A DNA stretch of 64,000 nt from Modestobacter italicus (GTDB lineage: Bacteria; Actinomycetota; Actinomycetes; Mycobacteriales; Geodermatophilaceae). How positions within the stretch are numbered: position 1 is the first letter of the stretch; each line of letters opens with the position of its first letter. The notes beneath the pieces were generated by a model, which saw only the letters and a list, made by a program, of their open reading frames with translations, had not been told where the DNA came from and made no database searches. This document shows positions 16,911 through 24,233 of this stretch, piece by piece. Location of the stretch: contig NC_017955.1 of NCBI RefSeq assembly GCF_000306785.1, positions 1,302,001 to 1,366,000 on the forward strand, read 5' to 3'. Position numbers and translations under genes: made by a program.

Positions 16911-18379
16911 CAGATCCGCCCCGGCGAGGTGGTGCGGTGGACGGGGGCGCCGAAGACCCGCGGCGACACGGCGATGCCCAGCTCCTCGAAGCGCTGGGTG
17001 AAGCGCGGCCGCACGCCGGTGGGCACGGCCTTGCCGATGATCCGGCCGTTGAGGTCGGTCCCGCCGGTGTAGTCGAAGAGGAAGGCGTCCTGCAGCGTGA
17101 CGGTGTCGCCCTCCATGCCCTGCACCTCGGTCACGTGGGTGATCCGGCGGGTGCCGTCCCGCAGCCGGGAGATCTGCACGATCACGTCGACGGCCGAGGT
17201 GACCTGCTCGCGCACCGCGCGCAGCGGCAGGTCCATGCCGGCCATGAGCACCAGCGTCTCCAGCCGCGCGATCGCGTCGCGCGGGGTGTTGGCGTGCACG
17301 GTGGACAGCGAGCCGTCGTGGCCGGTGTTCATCGCCTGCAGCATGTCCAGGCTCTCGCCGCCGCGGACCTCACCGACCACGATGCGGTCGGGTCGCATCC
17401 GCAGCGAGTTGCGCACCAGCTCGCGGATGCCGATCGCGCCCTTGCCCTCGATGTTGGCCGGGCGGGACTCCAGCCGGACGACGTGCTCCTGCTGCAGCTG
17501 CAGCTCGACGGCGTCCTCGATGGTGATGATCCGCTCGGTCTCCGGGATGAACGAGCTCAGCACGTTGAGCAGCGTGGTCTTCCCGGTGCCGGTGCCGCCG
17601 GCGACGATGATGTTCAGCCGCGCCTCGACGCAGGCCCGCAGCAGCTCGGCCATCTCCGGGCTGAGCGTGCCGAAGGAGATCAGGTCGGCGACCTGCAGCG
17701 GGGTGCGGGAGAACTTGCGGATGGTCAGCGAGGAGCCGCTGAAGGCCAGCGGCGGGATGATGGCGTTGACGCGGGAGCCGTCGGCGAGCCGCGCGTCGAC
17801 CAGCGGCGAGGACTCGTCGATGCGCCGGCCCACCCGCGAGACGATCCGCTCGATGACCCGGCGCAGGTGCGCCTCGTCGGCGAACGTGGTCGCGGTCAGG
17901 GTGATCCGGCCGCGCCGCTCGACGTAGACCCGGTCCGGGCCGTTGACCATGATCTCGGTGACCTCGGTGTCCTCCAGCAGCGGCTGGAGCGGTCCGTAGC
18001 CGAGCACCTCGTCGGTGATCTCGCTCATCAGCCGTCGGCGGTCCTCGCCCGACAGGGCGGTCTGCTCGTTGGCCAGCACCCGCTGCAGCTCGGTGCGCAC
18101 CAGCGAGTGCAGGTGCTCCTCGGGCAGGTCGGGGTCGTTGAGCTTGTTCCCGAGCCGGTCGAACAGCGCCCGGCTGGCGCGGTTCTTCAGCCGGGCCAGG
18201 GCGTCGCCCTGCCCACCCGCCGCGGGGGCCTCGTGCCCGGGCTCGACGGTGGTGGCGACCCGGTCGGCGAGGCTCTTGGCCGGGGACGCCGCCGCGGCGG
18301 CCGTGCGGGCCACGTGCACCGGCTCGGGGCCGAGCAGGTTCTCCCCCCGCGCGGTCGCGATGCGGTCGGTCAGGGTCAC
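16910..18379 (-). CDS. cpaF: CpaF/TadA pilus assembly and secretion ATPase
   Basis: Encodes 489 residues from GTG 18379, the start that overlaps the cpaE stop as GTGA; the longer open frame upstream is a shadow of cpaE. A ~110-residue N-terminal region precedes the GspE/VirB11-type ATPase. IMVNGPDRVYVERRGRI, the Walker A GGTGTGKTT (261-269), the Asp box region ITIEDAVELQ, the Walker B-like RPDRIVVGEVRGGE and the His box STVHANTPRDA are all present. It powers polymerisation, and possibly retraction, of Flp pili at the cytoplasmic face of TadB/TadC. Confidence 0.95.
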   Translation of the reverse strand: MTLTDRIATARGENLLGPEPVHVARTAAAAASPAKSLADRVATTVEPGHEAPAAGGQGDALARLKNRASRALFDRLGNKLNDPDLPEEHLHSLVRTELQRVLANEQTALSGEDRRRLMSEITDEVLGYGPLQPLLEDTEVTEIMVNGPDRVYVERRGRITLTATTFADEAHLRRVIERIVSRVGRRIDESSPLVDARLADGSRVNAIIPPLAFSGSSLTIRKFSRTPLQVADLISFGTLSPEMAELLRACVEARLNIIVAGGTGTGKTTLLNVLSSFIPETERIITIEDAVELQLQQEHVVRLESRPANIEGKGAIGIRELVRNSLRMRPDRIVVGEVRGGESLDMLQAMNTGHDGSLSTVHANTPRDAIARLETLVLMAGMDLPLRAVREQVTSAVDVIVQISRLRDGTRRITHVTEVQGMEGDTVTLQDAFLFDYTGGTDLNGRIIGKAVPTGVRPRFTQRFEELGIAVSPRVFGAPVHRTTSPGRI

Positions 18380-19554
18380 CGGGCACCGGCCTTGAGCCGG
18401 CCGAACAGGCCGGTGCGCGCCGGCGCGGCCTGGGGCAGGAAGCGGCCCAGCAGCGTCTGCAGGCCCTTGGCCACCGGGTCGCGGCCACCGGCCTGCAGCA
18501 GCGGGACGCCGGTGTTCGTCGACATCGGCACCGCGGAGCTGCGCGGCAGCACGATGTCCAGCGGGGAGCCGATGGTGGTCTCGATGTCCTTCATCGACAG
18601 CGCGGCGTCGGTCTCCCACATGTTGAGCAGCAGGTGCCGTCGGGCCGGCAGGAGGTCGAGCTCGGTGAGCACGTCGATCTCCTTGCGCAGCCCGCGCACC
18701 CCCGGCACGTCGGCGCCGCTGAGCAGGACCAGGTCGGTGGCCTTCTCCAGCACGGTCAGCGTGTGGTCGGACAGGCCCGGCGCGGTGTCCAGCACGACGT
18801 ACTGGAACTCCTGGCTGAGGGTCTGCACCAGCTGGGCGACCTGCTCGGAGGTCACCGCGTCGCCGGCGGCGGGGGAGTCGCTGCCGGCCACGACGTACAG
18901 GCCGCTCGGGTGCCGGGTCAGGAAGGTCTTGAGCACCAGCGGGTCGTTGCTGGCCGCGCCGTGCACGGTGTCGGGCAGCGTGTACTCCGGCACCAGGGCC
19001 AGCGCGCTCGCCACGTCGCCGAACTGCAGGTCCAGGTCGACGATGACCGTCGACCCGGTGCCGGACCGGGCCAGCCCGACCGCCAGGTTGGTGGAGACGG
19101 TGGTCTTGCCGACCCCGCCCTTGGCCGAGGCCACCACGATGACGCGGTGGTCGGAGCTCACCTCGGCCGCGGTGGCCTGCGCCCGGGCGCGGGCCAGGTC
19201 CTCGCAGCGGCGCAGCACGGCCGCCACGTCGTCCGGGCCGGCGTCGGGGCCGAGCACGTCGCGGACCCCGGACCGCATGGCCGCGACCCACAGGTCGGGG
19301 TCGGACGGGGCGACGACGACGACGCTGGTGCCGTAGCCGGAGACGTCGAGCTGGGTGGCCAGGTGCAGCGCGCGCTGCACCGGGACGTCGGCGCCGAGCA
19401 CGAGCACCTGCGGGTGCCCGGCCTCTGCGAGGCGGGCGGCCAGGCCCCCCTCGGCGTCGAGGGCCTCGACACCGAGGTGGGCGGCGGTCGTGCTGGCAGC
19501 GGCGAACAGCTGGGCGAGCTCGGCACCGAGGCCGATGGTCAGGACGTTGCTCAT
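18376..19554 (-). CDS. cpaE: CpaE/TadZ-like ATPase (receiver-like plus ParA/MinD domain)
   Basis: Encodes 392 residues. Residues ~1-125 form an atypical receiver-like domain (VLVLGADVPVQRALHLATQL, VVVVAPSDPDLWVAAMRSGVRDVLG). Residues ~137-390 are a MinD/ParA ATPase with the deviant Walker A SAKGGVGKTT at 143-152, the switch VDLDLQFGDVASAL and VVLDTAPGLSDHTLT. TadZ/CpaE proteins position the Tad machinery in the cell. Its ATG overlaps the cpaB stop by four bases, and its own stop overlaps the cpaF GTG by four. Confidence 0.93.
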   Translation of the reverse strand: MSNVLTIGLGAELAQLFAAASTTAAHLGVEALDAEGGLAARLAEAGHPQVLVLGADVPVQRALHLATQLDVSGYGTSVVVVAPSDPDLWVAAMRSGVRDVLGPDAGPDDVAAVLRRCEDLARARAQATAAEVSSDHRVIVVASAKGGVGKTTVSTNLAVGLARSGTGSTVIVDLDLQFGDVASALALVPEYTLPDTVHGAASNDPLVLKTFLTRHPSGLYVVAGSDSPAAGDAVTSEQVAQLVQTLSQEFQYVVLDTAPGLSDHTLTVLEKATDLVLLSGADVPGVRGLRKEIDVLTELDLLPARRHLLLNMWETDAALSMKDIETTIGSPLDIVLPRSSAVPMSTNTGVPLLQAGGRDPVAKGLQTLLGRFLPQAAPARTGLFGRLKAGAR

Positions 19555-20255
19555 GACTGGGCTCCTGCGGACGGGGTGGCGGCGGTGGAGGAGGAGGTCG
19601 TTCCGGGGCGGGCCATCTCCTGCAGGGAGAGCCAGATGGTGCCCTGCTGCATCCCGGCGATGACGGCGGCGCTCTGCGGGCCGTCGAGGGCGAGGGTGAC
19701 GGTGACCTGCGCGCTCGGGTCGGCGGACCCGGCCGAGCCGGACGAGCGGGTGACCAGCACGCCGTCGATGCTCTGCGACGCGGCGTTGCCCGCGGCGTCC
19801 TTGCCGAGCACCAGGACGCCGACCCGGTCGCCGGCCTTCAGCGCACCGTCGACCGCCTGCTGCGGCTGCAGGGTCAGGCTGACCTCCTGCGTCCCGGCGG
19901 GCGCGGCGACCGTGCCGGCCGCCAGCAGCGAGTCGGGGTCGGCGAACCGGTCGGCGAGCAGCTGCTCACCGGGCAGCAGGTCCGCGGTGGTGACGAAGCC
20001 GGCGACGGAGTTCAGGTCGGACAGGCTGCCCGGTGCGGCCAGCCGGGCCGGCACCTCCTGCGTGCTGACCGAGCCGGCGACGGCGGAGGCGTCGGTGCCG
20101 GCCGGCACGGTGCTGCCGACCACCAGGACCGGGACCAGCCGTTCGCCGGCCTGGGCCCGCGCGTCGGCGGACTGCGCGTAGGTCACCAGGACCACGGCGC
20201 CGACGACGGCGACGAGGAACGCCGCGACGGCGGCGAGGAGGCGGCGCTGCATCAT
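19551..20255 (-). CDS. cpaB: CpaB/RcpC pilus assembly protein with SAF domain
   Basis: Encodes about 234 residues. I chose the ATG at 20255 because AAGGA lies just upstream and the first ATG (20261) overlaps that site; 20252 is also possible. One N-terminal membrane helix (RLLAAVAAFLVAVVGAVVLVTYA) is followed by an SAF domain (VPVLVVGSTVPAGTDASAVAGSV, LLPGEQLLADRF) and a RcpC-like beta domain with GDRVGVLVLG. A Ser/Thr-rich tail ends the protein. It is an extracytoplasmic component of the Flp pilus machinery, coupled to cpaE by an ATGA overlap. Confidence 0.92.
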   Translation of the reverse strand: MMQRRLLAAVAAFLVAVVGAVVLVTYAQSADARAQAGERLVPVLVVGSTVPAGTDASAVAGSVSTQEVPARLAAPGSLSDLNSVAGFVTTADLLPGEQLLADRFADPDSLLAAGTVAAPAGTQEVSLTLQPQQAVDGALKAGDRVGVLVLGKDAAGNAASQSIDGVLVTRSSGSAGSADPSAQVTVTLALDGPQSAAVIAGMQQGTIWLSLQEMARPGTTSSSTAATPSAGAQS

Positions 20256-20313
20256 GATCATCCTTGGGGGTGCGGGGAGGGGGAGCGGAGCACGGGCGGG
20301 AAGAGGTCCACGG

Positions 20314-21297
20314 TCAGGTCGTCAGCCGCACGGAGGAGGGGACGGCGGTGGCCTGGGTGCGGGCCTTGCCGGTGGAGAAGCCCCAGAGCCCGCCGTCGGC
20401 GGTCGTGCCCATGACGCGGAAGCCGAGGTAGTCCCAGACGTGGTACTGGTCGCCGGCGACGCGGTCGTACACCGGGACGACGATCTGGTAGCCGCCCCAG
20501 GGCCAGCTGGTCACGTCGCCGTACTGGCTGCTGGCGACGCAGGTGCGGGCGGTGAACGCGACCGGCTGGAAGCTCTGGCCGGTCACGTTCCTGTCCTGGG
20601 CGGAGCTGCTGCCGCACTGGGCACCGGCGTCCGTGGGGGTCATCGCGCTGCTCGGCAGCACCAGGGAGCCGCTCCCGTTCGGACCGTTGCAGCTGTCGTT
20701 CGCGCTCCAGGCCGTCGGGGTGATCTCCTGGCGGGCCGGCAGCAACCACAGCCCGTTCGGCTCGGCCGCGAGGTGGGCCGGCGCCGCGGCGGGGAGCTGG
20801 AGGTAGCGGCAGTAGGAGATGGCGAGCGGGTAGCTCGCCGCGTACCCGACCGTCGCCGGCGTCCACTCGGCCGTCGAGGTGACCGAGACGGTGCCCGGCC
20901 CGATCGGGATGGGGCGCGAGGCCTCGGCGCTGACGGTGACGGAGACCTTCCGGCCGGACAGGGTGGTGGTCACGCTGGTGCCGGTGCCGGTGCCGGCGTT
21001 GTCGCTCACCATCTGGGTGGCGGTGGCCGACGACGCGGTCGCGGCGGTGGCCGGGCAGACCTTGGCGGGAACGGCATCAGGGTTGACGGGCACCGCGCGG
21101 GCGCAGTCCAGGGCGACGGCCAGGGCCGCGGCGTCGGCGGCGTTGCGCAGCACCTGCTGGTCCCGGCGGGAGGCGGAGGTGTCGATGGCGACGGCCGCGA
21201 AGCCCAGCAGCACGGTCATGCCCAGGGCGACGAAGACGGCGACGGCGCCGCGGTCCCGGCGCAGCCGGCCGGCGAGCGCGCCGGTCAGCCGCCGCAT
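20314..21297 (-). CDS. TadG-like pilus assembly protein
   Basis: Encodes 327 residues from ATG 21297. The N-terminus carries the TadE/TadG-type segment DRGAVAVFVALGMTVLLGFAAVAIDT (about 15-40), which anchors the protein. RRDQQVLRNAADAAALAVALDCA is typical of Flp-associated Tad (TadG) proteins. The long extracellular part contains about seven cysteines and a Trp/Tyr-rich C-terminal half (SWPWGGYQIVVPVYDRV). The start lies inside the end of the TadE-like gene (13-base overlap). It probably acts as a minor pilin-like or assembly factor; the C-terminal domain is not recognised. Confidence 0.85.
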   Translation of the reverse strand: MRRLTGALAGRLRRDRGAVAVFVALGMTVLLGFAAVAIDTSASRRDQQVLRNAADAAALAVALDCARAVPVNPDAVPAKVCPATAATASSATATQMVSDNAGTGTGTSVTTTLSGRKVSVTVSAEASRPIPIGPGTVSVTSTAEWTPATVGYAASYPLAISYCRYLQLPAAAPAHLAAEPNGLWLLPARQEITPTAWSANDSCNGPNGSGSLVLPSSAMTPTDAGAQCGSSSAQDRNVTGQSFQPVAFTARTCVASSQYGDVTSWPWGGYQIVVPVYDRVAGDQYHVWDYLGFRVMGTTADGGLWGFSTGKARTQATAVPSSVRLTT

Positions 21298-21716
21298 CGC
21301 ATGACCGCCTTGCCGGTGAGCTCCACGCCGTTCTTGCCGACCAGGCCGGCGGCGAAGGGCTGGGTGTAGGTGACCGTTACGGTGACGGTGGCCGTGGGGT
21401 CGGTCGACGGGCAGGCGCTCGGGCTGATGGAGATCTGCGAGTCGGGGAAGTCGAGGGTGTCCACGGCCGCGTGCACGGCGGTCCGCGCCTGCGCGGGGTC
21501 GCTGGTGAGCGCCATGACCCGGGCGCCCTCGCGGGCAGCGGCGCTCAGCCGGGCGTGCACCTGCAGCGCCTGGCTGAACTCGACGATGCCGAGGAACAGC
21601 AGGACGAGCAGCGGCACGACCAGGGCGAACTCGACCGCTGCGGCACCGCGCTCGCCGAGCAGCCGGGCACCGAAGCGGCTCCGGCCGGCGGGGCGAGCAG
21701 CAGAGGTGGCGCGCAC
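21285..21716 (-). CDS. tadE: TadE-like minor pseudopilin
   Basis: Encodes 143 residues from GTG 21716, preceded by GAGAGGAA. The TadE signature GERGAAAVEFALVVPLLVLLFLGIVEFSQA (about 21-50) holds a class IV-type cleavage context and the Glu after it. It is followed by a periplasmic or extracytoplasmic domain with a single Cys pair (SACPS...MRCGG). In Tad systems TadE is processed by the A24 peptidase and supports pilus assembly. It lies 107 bases downstream of flp1, behind a hairpin, and overlaps the TadG-like gene. Confidence 0.9.
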   Translation of the reverse strand: MRATSAARPAGRSRFGARLLGERGAAAVEFALVVPLLVLLFLGIVEFSQALQVHARLSAAAREGARVMALTSDPAQARTAVHAAVDTLDFPDSQISISPSACPSTDPTATVTVTVTYTQPFAAGLVGKNGVELTGKAVMRCGG

Positions 21717-21763
21717 GTCGGTTCCTCTCGGGTGGCAGGGAGCGGGAGTGGGGCGGGCGCGGC

Positions 21764-21787
21764 GGCCGGCTCCCGGAGGAGCCGGCC
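21764..21787 (-). terminator. Hairpin after flp1 (partial terminator)
   Basis: A perfect 10-bp stem (21764-21773 with 21778-21787) and a four-base CGGA loop lie 37 bases beyond the flp1 stop and before tadE. In Tad loci such a hairpin is thought to leave pilin mRNA in excess over the assembly genes by partial termination; that role here is inferred. Confidence 0.7.
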
Positions 21788-21823
21788 ACCGCGCCGGGTG
21801 TGCCGGGCGCGGGTGCGCCGTGA

Positions 21824-22066
21824 TCAGCCGGCGGCCGGGGTGGTGGCGGGCTTGGTGCCGTTGACGTTGACGCTGTCGAACAGGGTGTTGAGCTTCGGGC
21901 CGAACAGCGCCACGGCGGCGACGACGGCGGCCGCGATCAGGCCGACGAGCAGGGCGTACTCGACGGCGCTGGCGCCGCGCTCCTCCTTGAGGGAGGTCAC
22001 GCGTCCGGAGACGCGCTCGCCGGCGACGAGGGACAGCGTGTAGAGCGACTGGAACAGGGTGACCAC
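21824..22066 (-). CDS. flp: Flp/Fap pilin, copy 1
   Basis: Encodes 80 residues from GTG 22066, seven bases after AGGAG; longer open frames upstream run through the promoter region. A ~31-residue leader (MVTLFQSLYTLS...LKEERG) precedes the Flp motif G/ASAVEYALLVGLIAAAVVAAV, with Glu at +5 and Tyr next to it as in Flp prepilins. It is cleaved by the A24 peptidase encoded next to it and polymerised into the pilus. The C-terminal tail GTKPATTPAAG is longer than in copy 2; the rest of the two proteins is identical. Confidence 0.95.
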   Translation of the reverse strand: MVTLFQSLYTLSLVAGERVSGRVTSLKEERGASAVEYALLVGLIAAAVVAAVALFGPKLNTLFDSVNVNGTKPATTPAAG

Positions 22067-22080
22067 GGTGCTTCTCCTGG
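21851..22080. repeat. Duplicated flp block, copy 1
   Basis: 230 bases covering most of flp and its ribosome binding site recur at 23316-23545 with a single difference (21932 versus 23397), silent in the protein. More diverged similarity continues upstream through the operator palindrome. Confidence 0.92.
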
Positions 22081-22179
22081 GGGACGGGCCGTCGGCCGAC
22101 CGTGTCGTGGTGACCCGGGGTCGCGGCTTCACGAAGGTGGTCGGCACCGGGTCCAGGAGGGCTGAGCGATGGGCGCCGG

Positions 22180-22201
22180 GGTTCACCCCGAGGGGTGAAC
22201 C
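22180..22201. promoter_or_regulatory. Perfect palindrome upstream of flp1
   Basis: GGTTCACCCC, GA, GGGGTGAACC forms a perfect 10+2+10 inverted repeat about 115 bases upstream of the flp1 start. A degenerate version sits at the matching place upstream of flp2 (23644-23665). Conservation in both copies suggests an operator for a pilin regulator or an mRNA leader structure. Confidence 0.55.
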
Positions 22202-22245
22202 GGGGTGGGGGACGGGTGTGACAGCGCGTGACAGGACCCCGGTGC

Positions 22246-22959
22246 TCACCACGTCGACACCGCCCACGGTCCGGTGAGCAGCGCCGCCGCCAGGGCCCCG
22301 GCGAGCAGGGCCGGACCGAAGGGCAGGTCGGTCCGCAGGCCGGCCCGGCGGGCGGCGAGCAGGCCGAGACCGAGGAGCCCCTGGGCGAGGAAGCCGAGGA
22401 ACACCCCGACGAGGACGACGGGCCACCCGAGCCAGCCCAGGTACAGCCCGGTGAGCGCGACCAGCTTGACGTCGCCCATGCCGAGGCCGGACGGGCTGAT
22501 CAGCGCCATCACCAGCAGCAGGCCGAAGGAGGCCAGGCCGGCGAGCAGCCCCCGGCCCAGGTCGTCCCACCGGTCGGTGGCGAGCGCGGCGCCGGTCAGC
22601 AGCACGACGGCCACCGCGGTGCCGGGCAGCAGGACGCGGTTGGGCAGCCGGTGCTCCCGGAGGTCCACCACGCCCAGCAGGAGACCGACGGCCACGAACC
22701 ACAGCCAGGCCGGCAGGTCGGCCGACGCACCGAAGCGCAGCACGACGGCGGTCGCCGCCACGGCACCCACGGCTGCGGCGAGCACTGCGCCGGCACCGAC
22801 GGCCGTCCGGGGCGAGGTGGTGACGGCGGCAGCTCCGCCGTCGCCGTCGACGGGTGCAGGTCCCGGCGGTCGGGTGAGGGCGCTCCCGGCCAGCTGGTGG
22901 GCGGCGCGGCCGGCCACCGCACCGAGCAGCGCGACGGCGACGCAGAGGAGCACGGTCAC
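22246..22959 (-). CDS. Type IV prepilin peptidase, A24 family (TadV/CpaA-like)
   Basis: Encodes 237 residues, mostly membrane helices. The two aspartates expected for A24 peptidases are present: Asp99 in GVVDLREHRLPN and Asp163 in GLGMGDVKL. The N-terminal cytoplasmic methylase domain of PilD is absent, as in TadV/CpaA. A Pro/Gly-rich loop is at ~30-50. It cleaves Flp and probably TadE leaders at the inner membrane face. It sits between the two flp copies on the same strand, which shows the duplication was inserted around it. Confidence 0.92.
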   Translation of the reverse strand: MTVLLCVAVALLGAVAGRAAHQLAGSALTRPPGPAPVDGDGGAAAVTTSPRTAVGAGAVLAAAVGAVAATAVVLRFGASADLPAWLWFVAVGLLLGVVDLREHRLPNRVLLPGTAVAVVLLTGAALATDRWDDLGRGLLAGLASFGLLLVMALISPSGLGMGDVKLVALTGLYLGWLGWPVVLVGVFLGFLAQGLLGLGLLAARRAGLRTDLPFGPALLAGALAAALLTGPWAVSTW

Positions 22960-23303
22960 GGGAGGATCGCCGGACGGGCGCAGCGGGTACGCCGCGGCTC
23001 GCAGGTCGTCACCGACATCTCGTCCTCCTCCCGACGCTCGGAGGGATCCTCGGCGTCGGCGGCGACTTCTTGAGCTGGACCGCAGGTCAGGGGCCGGTCA
23101 TCGGGTCGGGACGCAGGGCAGCTGTCCCACCTGCCCCGGGCGTCCCGGAGGTCACGGGTGTCACGGGCGGCTCCCGTCGTCCCGACCCCGACGGCAGGCG
23201 GTCCCGGGGGCGTCGGCCGCTCGGGACAGCGCAGCGGCCGGCCCCCCGGAGGGGAGCCGGCCGCGGCCTCGCAGGTGCGCCTCACGCAGGCGCTGCGGTC
23301 ACG
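22960..23303. other. Intergenic gap between flp2 and the prepilin peptidase
   Basis: 344 bases without a convincing gene. It contains the flp2 terminator hairpin (23234-23264) and a GC-rich stretch directly upstream of the prepilin peptidase start that may hold its promoter. I see no ribosome site or codon pattern supporting a small gene. Confidence 0.65.
23234..23264 (-). terminator. Hairpin terminator after flp2
   Basis: GCGGCCGGC at 23234-23242 pairs with GCCGGCCGC at 23256-23264, with extra C/G pairing inside the loop. It lies about 40 bases beyond the flp2 stop. Confidence 0.75.
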
Positions 23304-23531
23304 TCAGGGGGTGGTCTTGGTGCCGTTGACGTTGACGCTGTCGAACAGGGTGTTGAGCTTCGGGCCGAACAGCGCCACGGCGGCGACGACGGCGGCGGCG
23401 ATCAGGCCGACGAGCAGGGCGTACTCGACGGCGCTGGCGCCGCGCTCCTCCTTGAGGGAGGTCACGCGTCCGGAGACGCGCTCGCCGGCGACGAGGGACA
23501 GCGTGTAGAGCGACTGGAACAGGGTGACCAC
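23304..23531 (-). CDS. flp: Flp/Fap pilin, copy 2
   Basis: Encodes 75 residues from GTG 23531, preceded by AGGAG. The leader, the processing site G/ASAVEYALLV and the hydrophobic core are identical in sequence to copy 1; only the tail differs (GTKTTP). It is the first gene of the Tad locus in transcription order and is followed by its own hairpin, so it can be expressed independently of copy 1. Both copies may feed the same pilus, with the tail as the only variable surface; this is inference. Confidence 0.95.
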   Translation of the reverse strand: MVTLFQSLYTLSLVAGERVSGRVTSLKEERGASAVEYALLVGLIAAAVVAAVALFGPKLNTLFDSVNVNGTKTTP

Positions 23532-23545
23532 GGTGCTTCTCCTGG
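23316..23545. repeat. Duplicated flp block, copy 2
   Basis: Partner of 21851-22080 in direct orientation, offset 1465 bases, 229 of 230 bases identical. Confidence 0.92.
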
Positions 23546-23643
23546 AGGACAGGCCGTCGGCTGTCCGGGTCCTGGTGACCCGGTGTCGCGGCTTCAGAAG
23601 AGTTGTCGGCAACCGATCGGGCGGAGCTGAGCGCCGGGCCCGG

Positions 23644-23665
23644 AACTCACCCGGAGGGGTGAACC
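23644..23665. promoter_or_regulatory. Degenerate copy of the flp operator palindrome
   Basis: AACTCACCCG, GA, GGGGTGAACC matches the flp1 palindrome in the right arm but carries four changes in the left arm. It is about 113 bases upstream of the flp2 start, the same distance as in copy 1. Confidence 0.45.
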
Positions 23666-23730
23666 GGGGTGGGGGACGGGGTGAAGGCGGCTGTGACAGC
23701 GCGTGACGGGAGCGCGCGCCACCCACCGCC

Positions 23731-24126
23731 TCAGCCCTGCGGAGAGCTGACCTTCTCCGCCTCGATGGTCACCAGCAGCCGCTGCTGGTCGCGGCCACCG
23801 AACCAGGGGTAGGGCCCGCCCAGGTACTTGTGGGCCAGCTGGTCGATGTGCTCGGCGGCGCCCTCGGTGGTGATGCCGACGACCCGCCCGCGCACCGCGA
23901 AGTAGCGCGACACGTCGGTCGGGTCGGCCACGTTGAGCGCCACCCGGGCATCGCGCTCCATGTTCCGCACCTTCTGGAACCCGGCGACGGTGTTGACCAG
24001 GATGTGCGTGCCGTCGGTGTCGACCCAGGTCTGGGTCATCTGCGGGGAGCCGTCGGGCATCACGGTGGCCACGAAGCAGGGGCTGGGCTGGCGCAGCAGG
24101 TCGAGCAGTCCGGCGGGCAGGGCCAC
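23731..24126 (-). CDS. PPOX-class FMN/F420-dependent oxidoreductase
   Basis: Encodes 131 residues from GTG 24126, which follows GAGAGGAA. It is a split-barrel flavin-binding protein of the pyridoxamine-phosphate-oxidase-like type. The pattern CFVATVMPDGSPQMTQTWVDTDG, ILVNTVAGFQKVRNMERDARVALNV and YFAVRGRVVGIT is typical of actinobacterial F420-dependent members. The C-terminus has YPWFGGRDQQRLLVTIEAEKV. It probably reduces a small substrate with FMN or F420H2 in the cytosol; cofactor choice is not proven by sequence. It stands upstream of the flp2 promoter region on the same strand but is separated by ~200 bases. Confidence 0.85.
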   Translation of the reverse strand: MALPAGLLDLLRQPSPCFVATVMPDGSPQMTQTWVDTDGTHILVNTVAGFQKVRNMERDARVALNVADPTDVSRYFAVRGRVVGITTEGAAEHIDQLAHKYLGGPYPWFGGRDQQRLLVTIEAEKVSSPQG

Positions 24127-24233
24127 GGGTGTTCCTCTCGGGGGAGTCAGGTGCCACCGGACCCTGTCACGCGCCACCGACCCCCGCCGGAGCGCCCGCC
24201 CACAGCGCCACAGGCGCGCTCCTGGTGGTGGGG

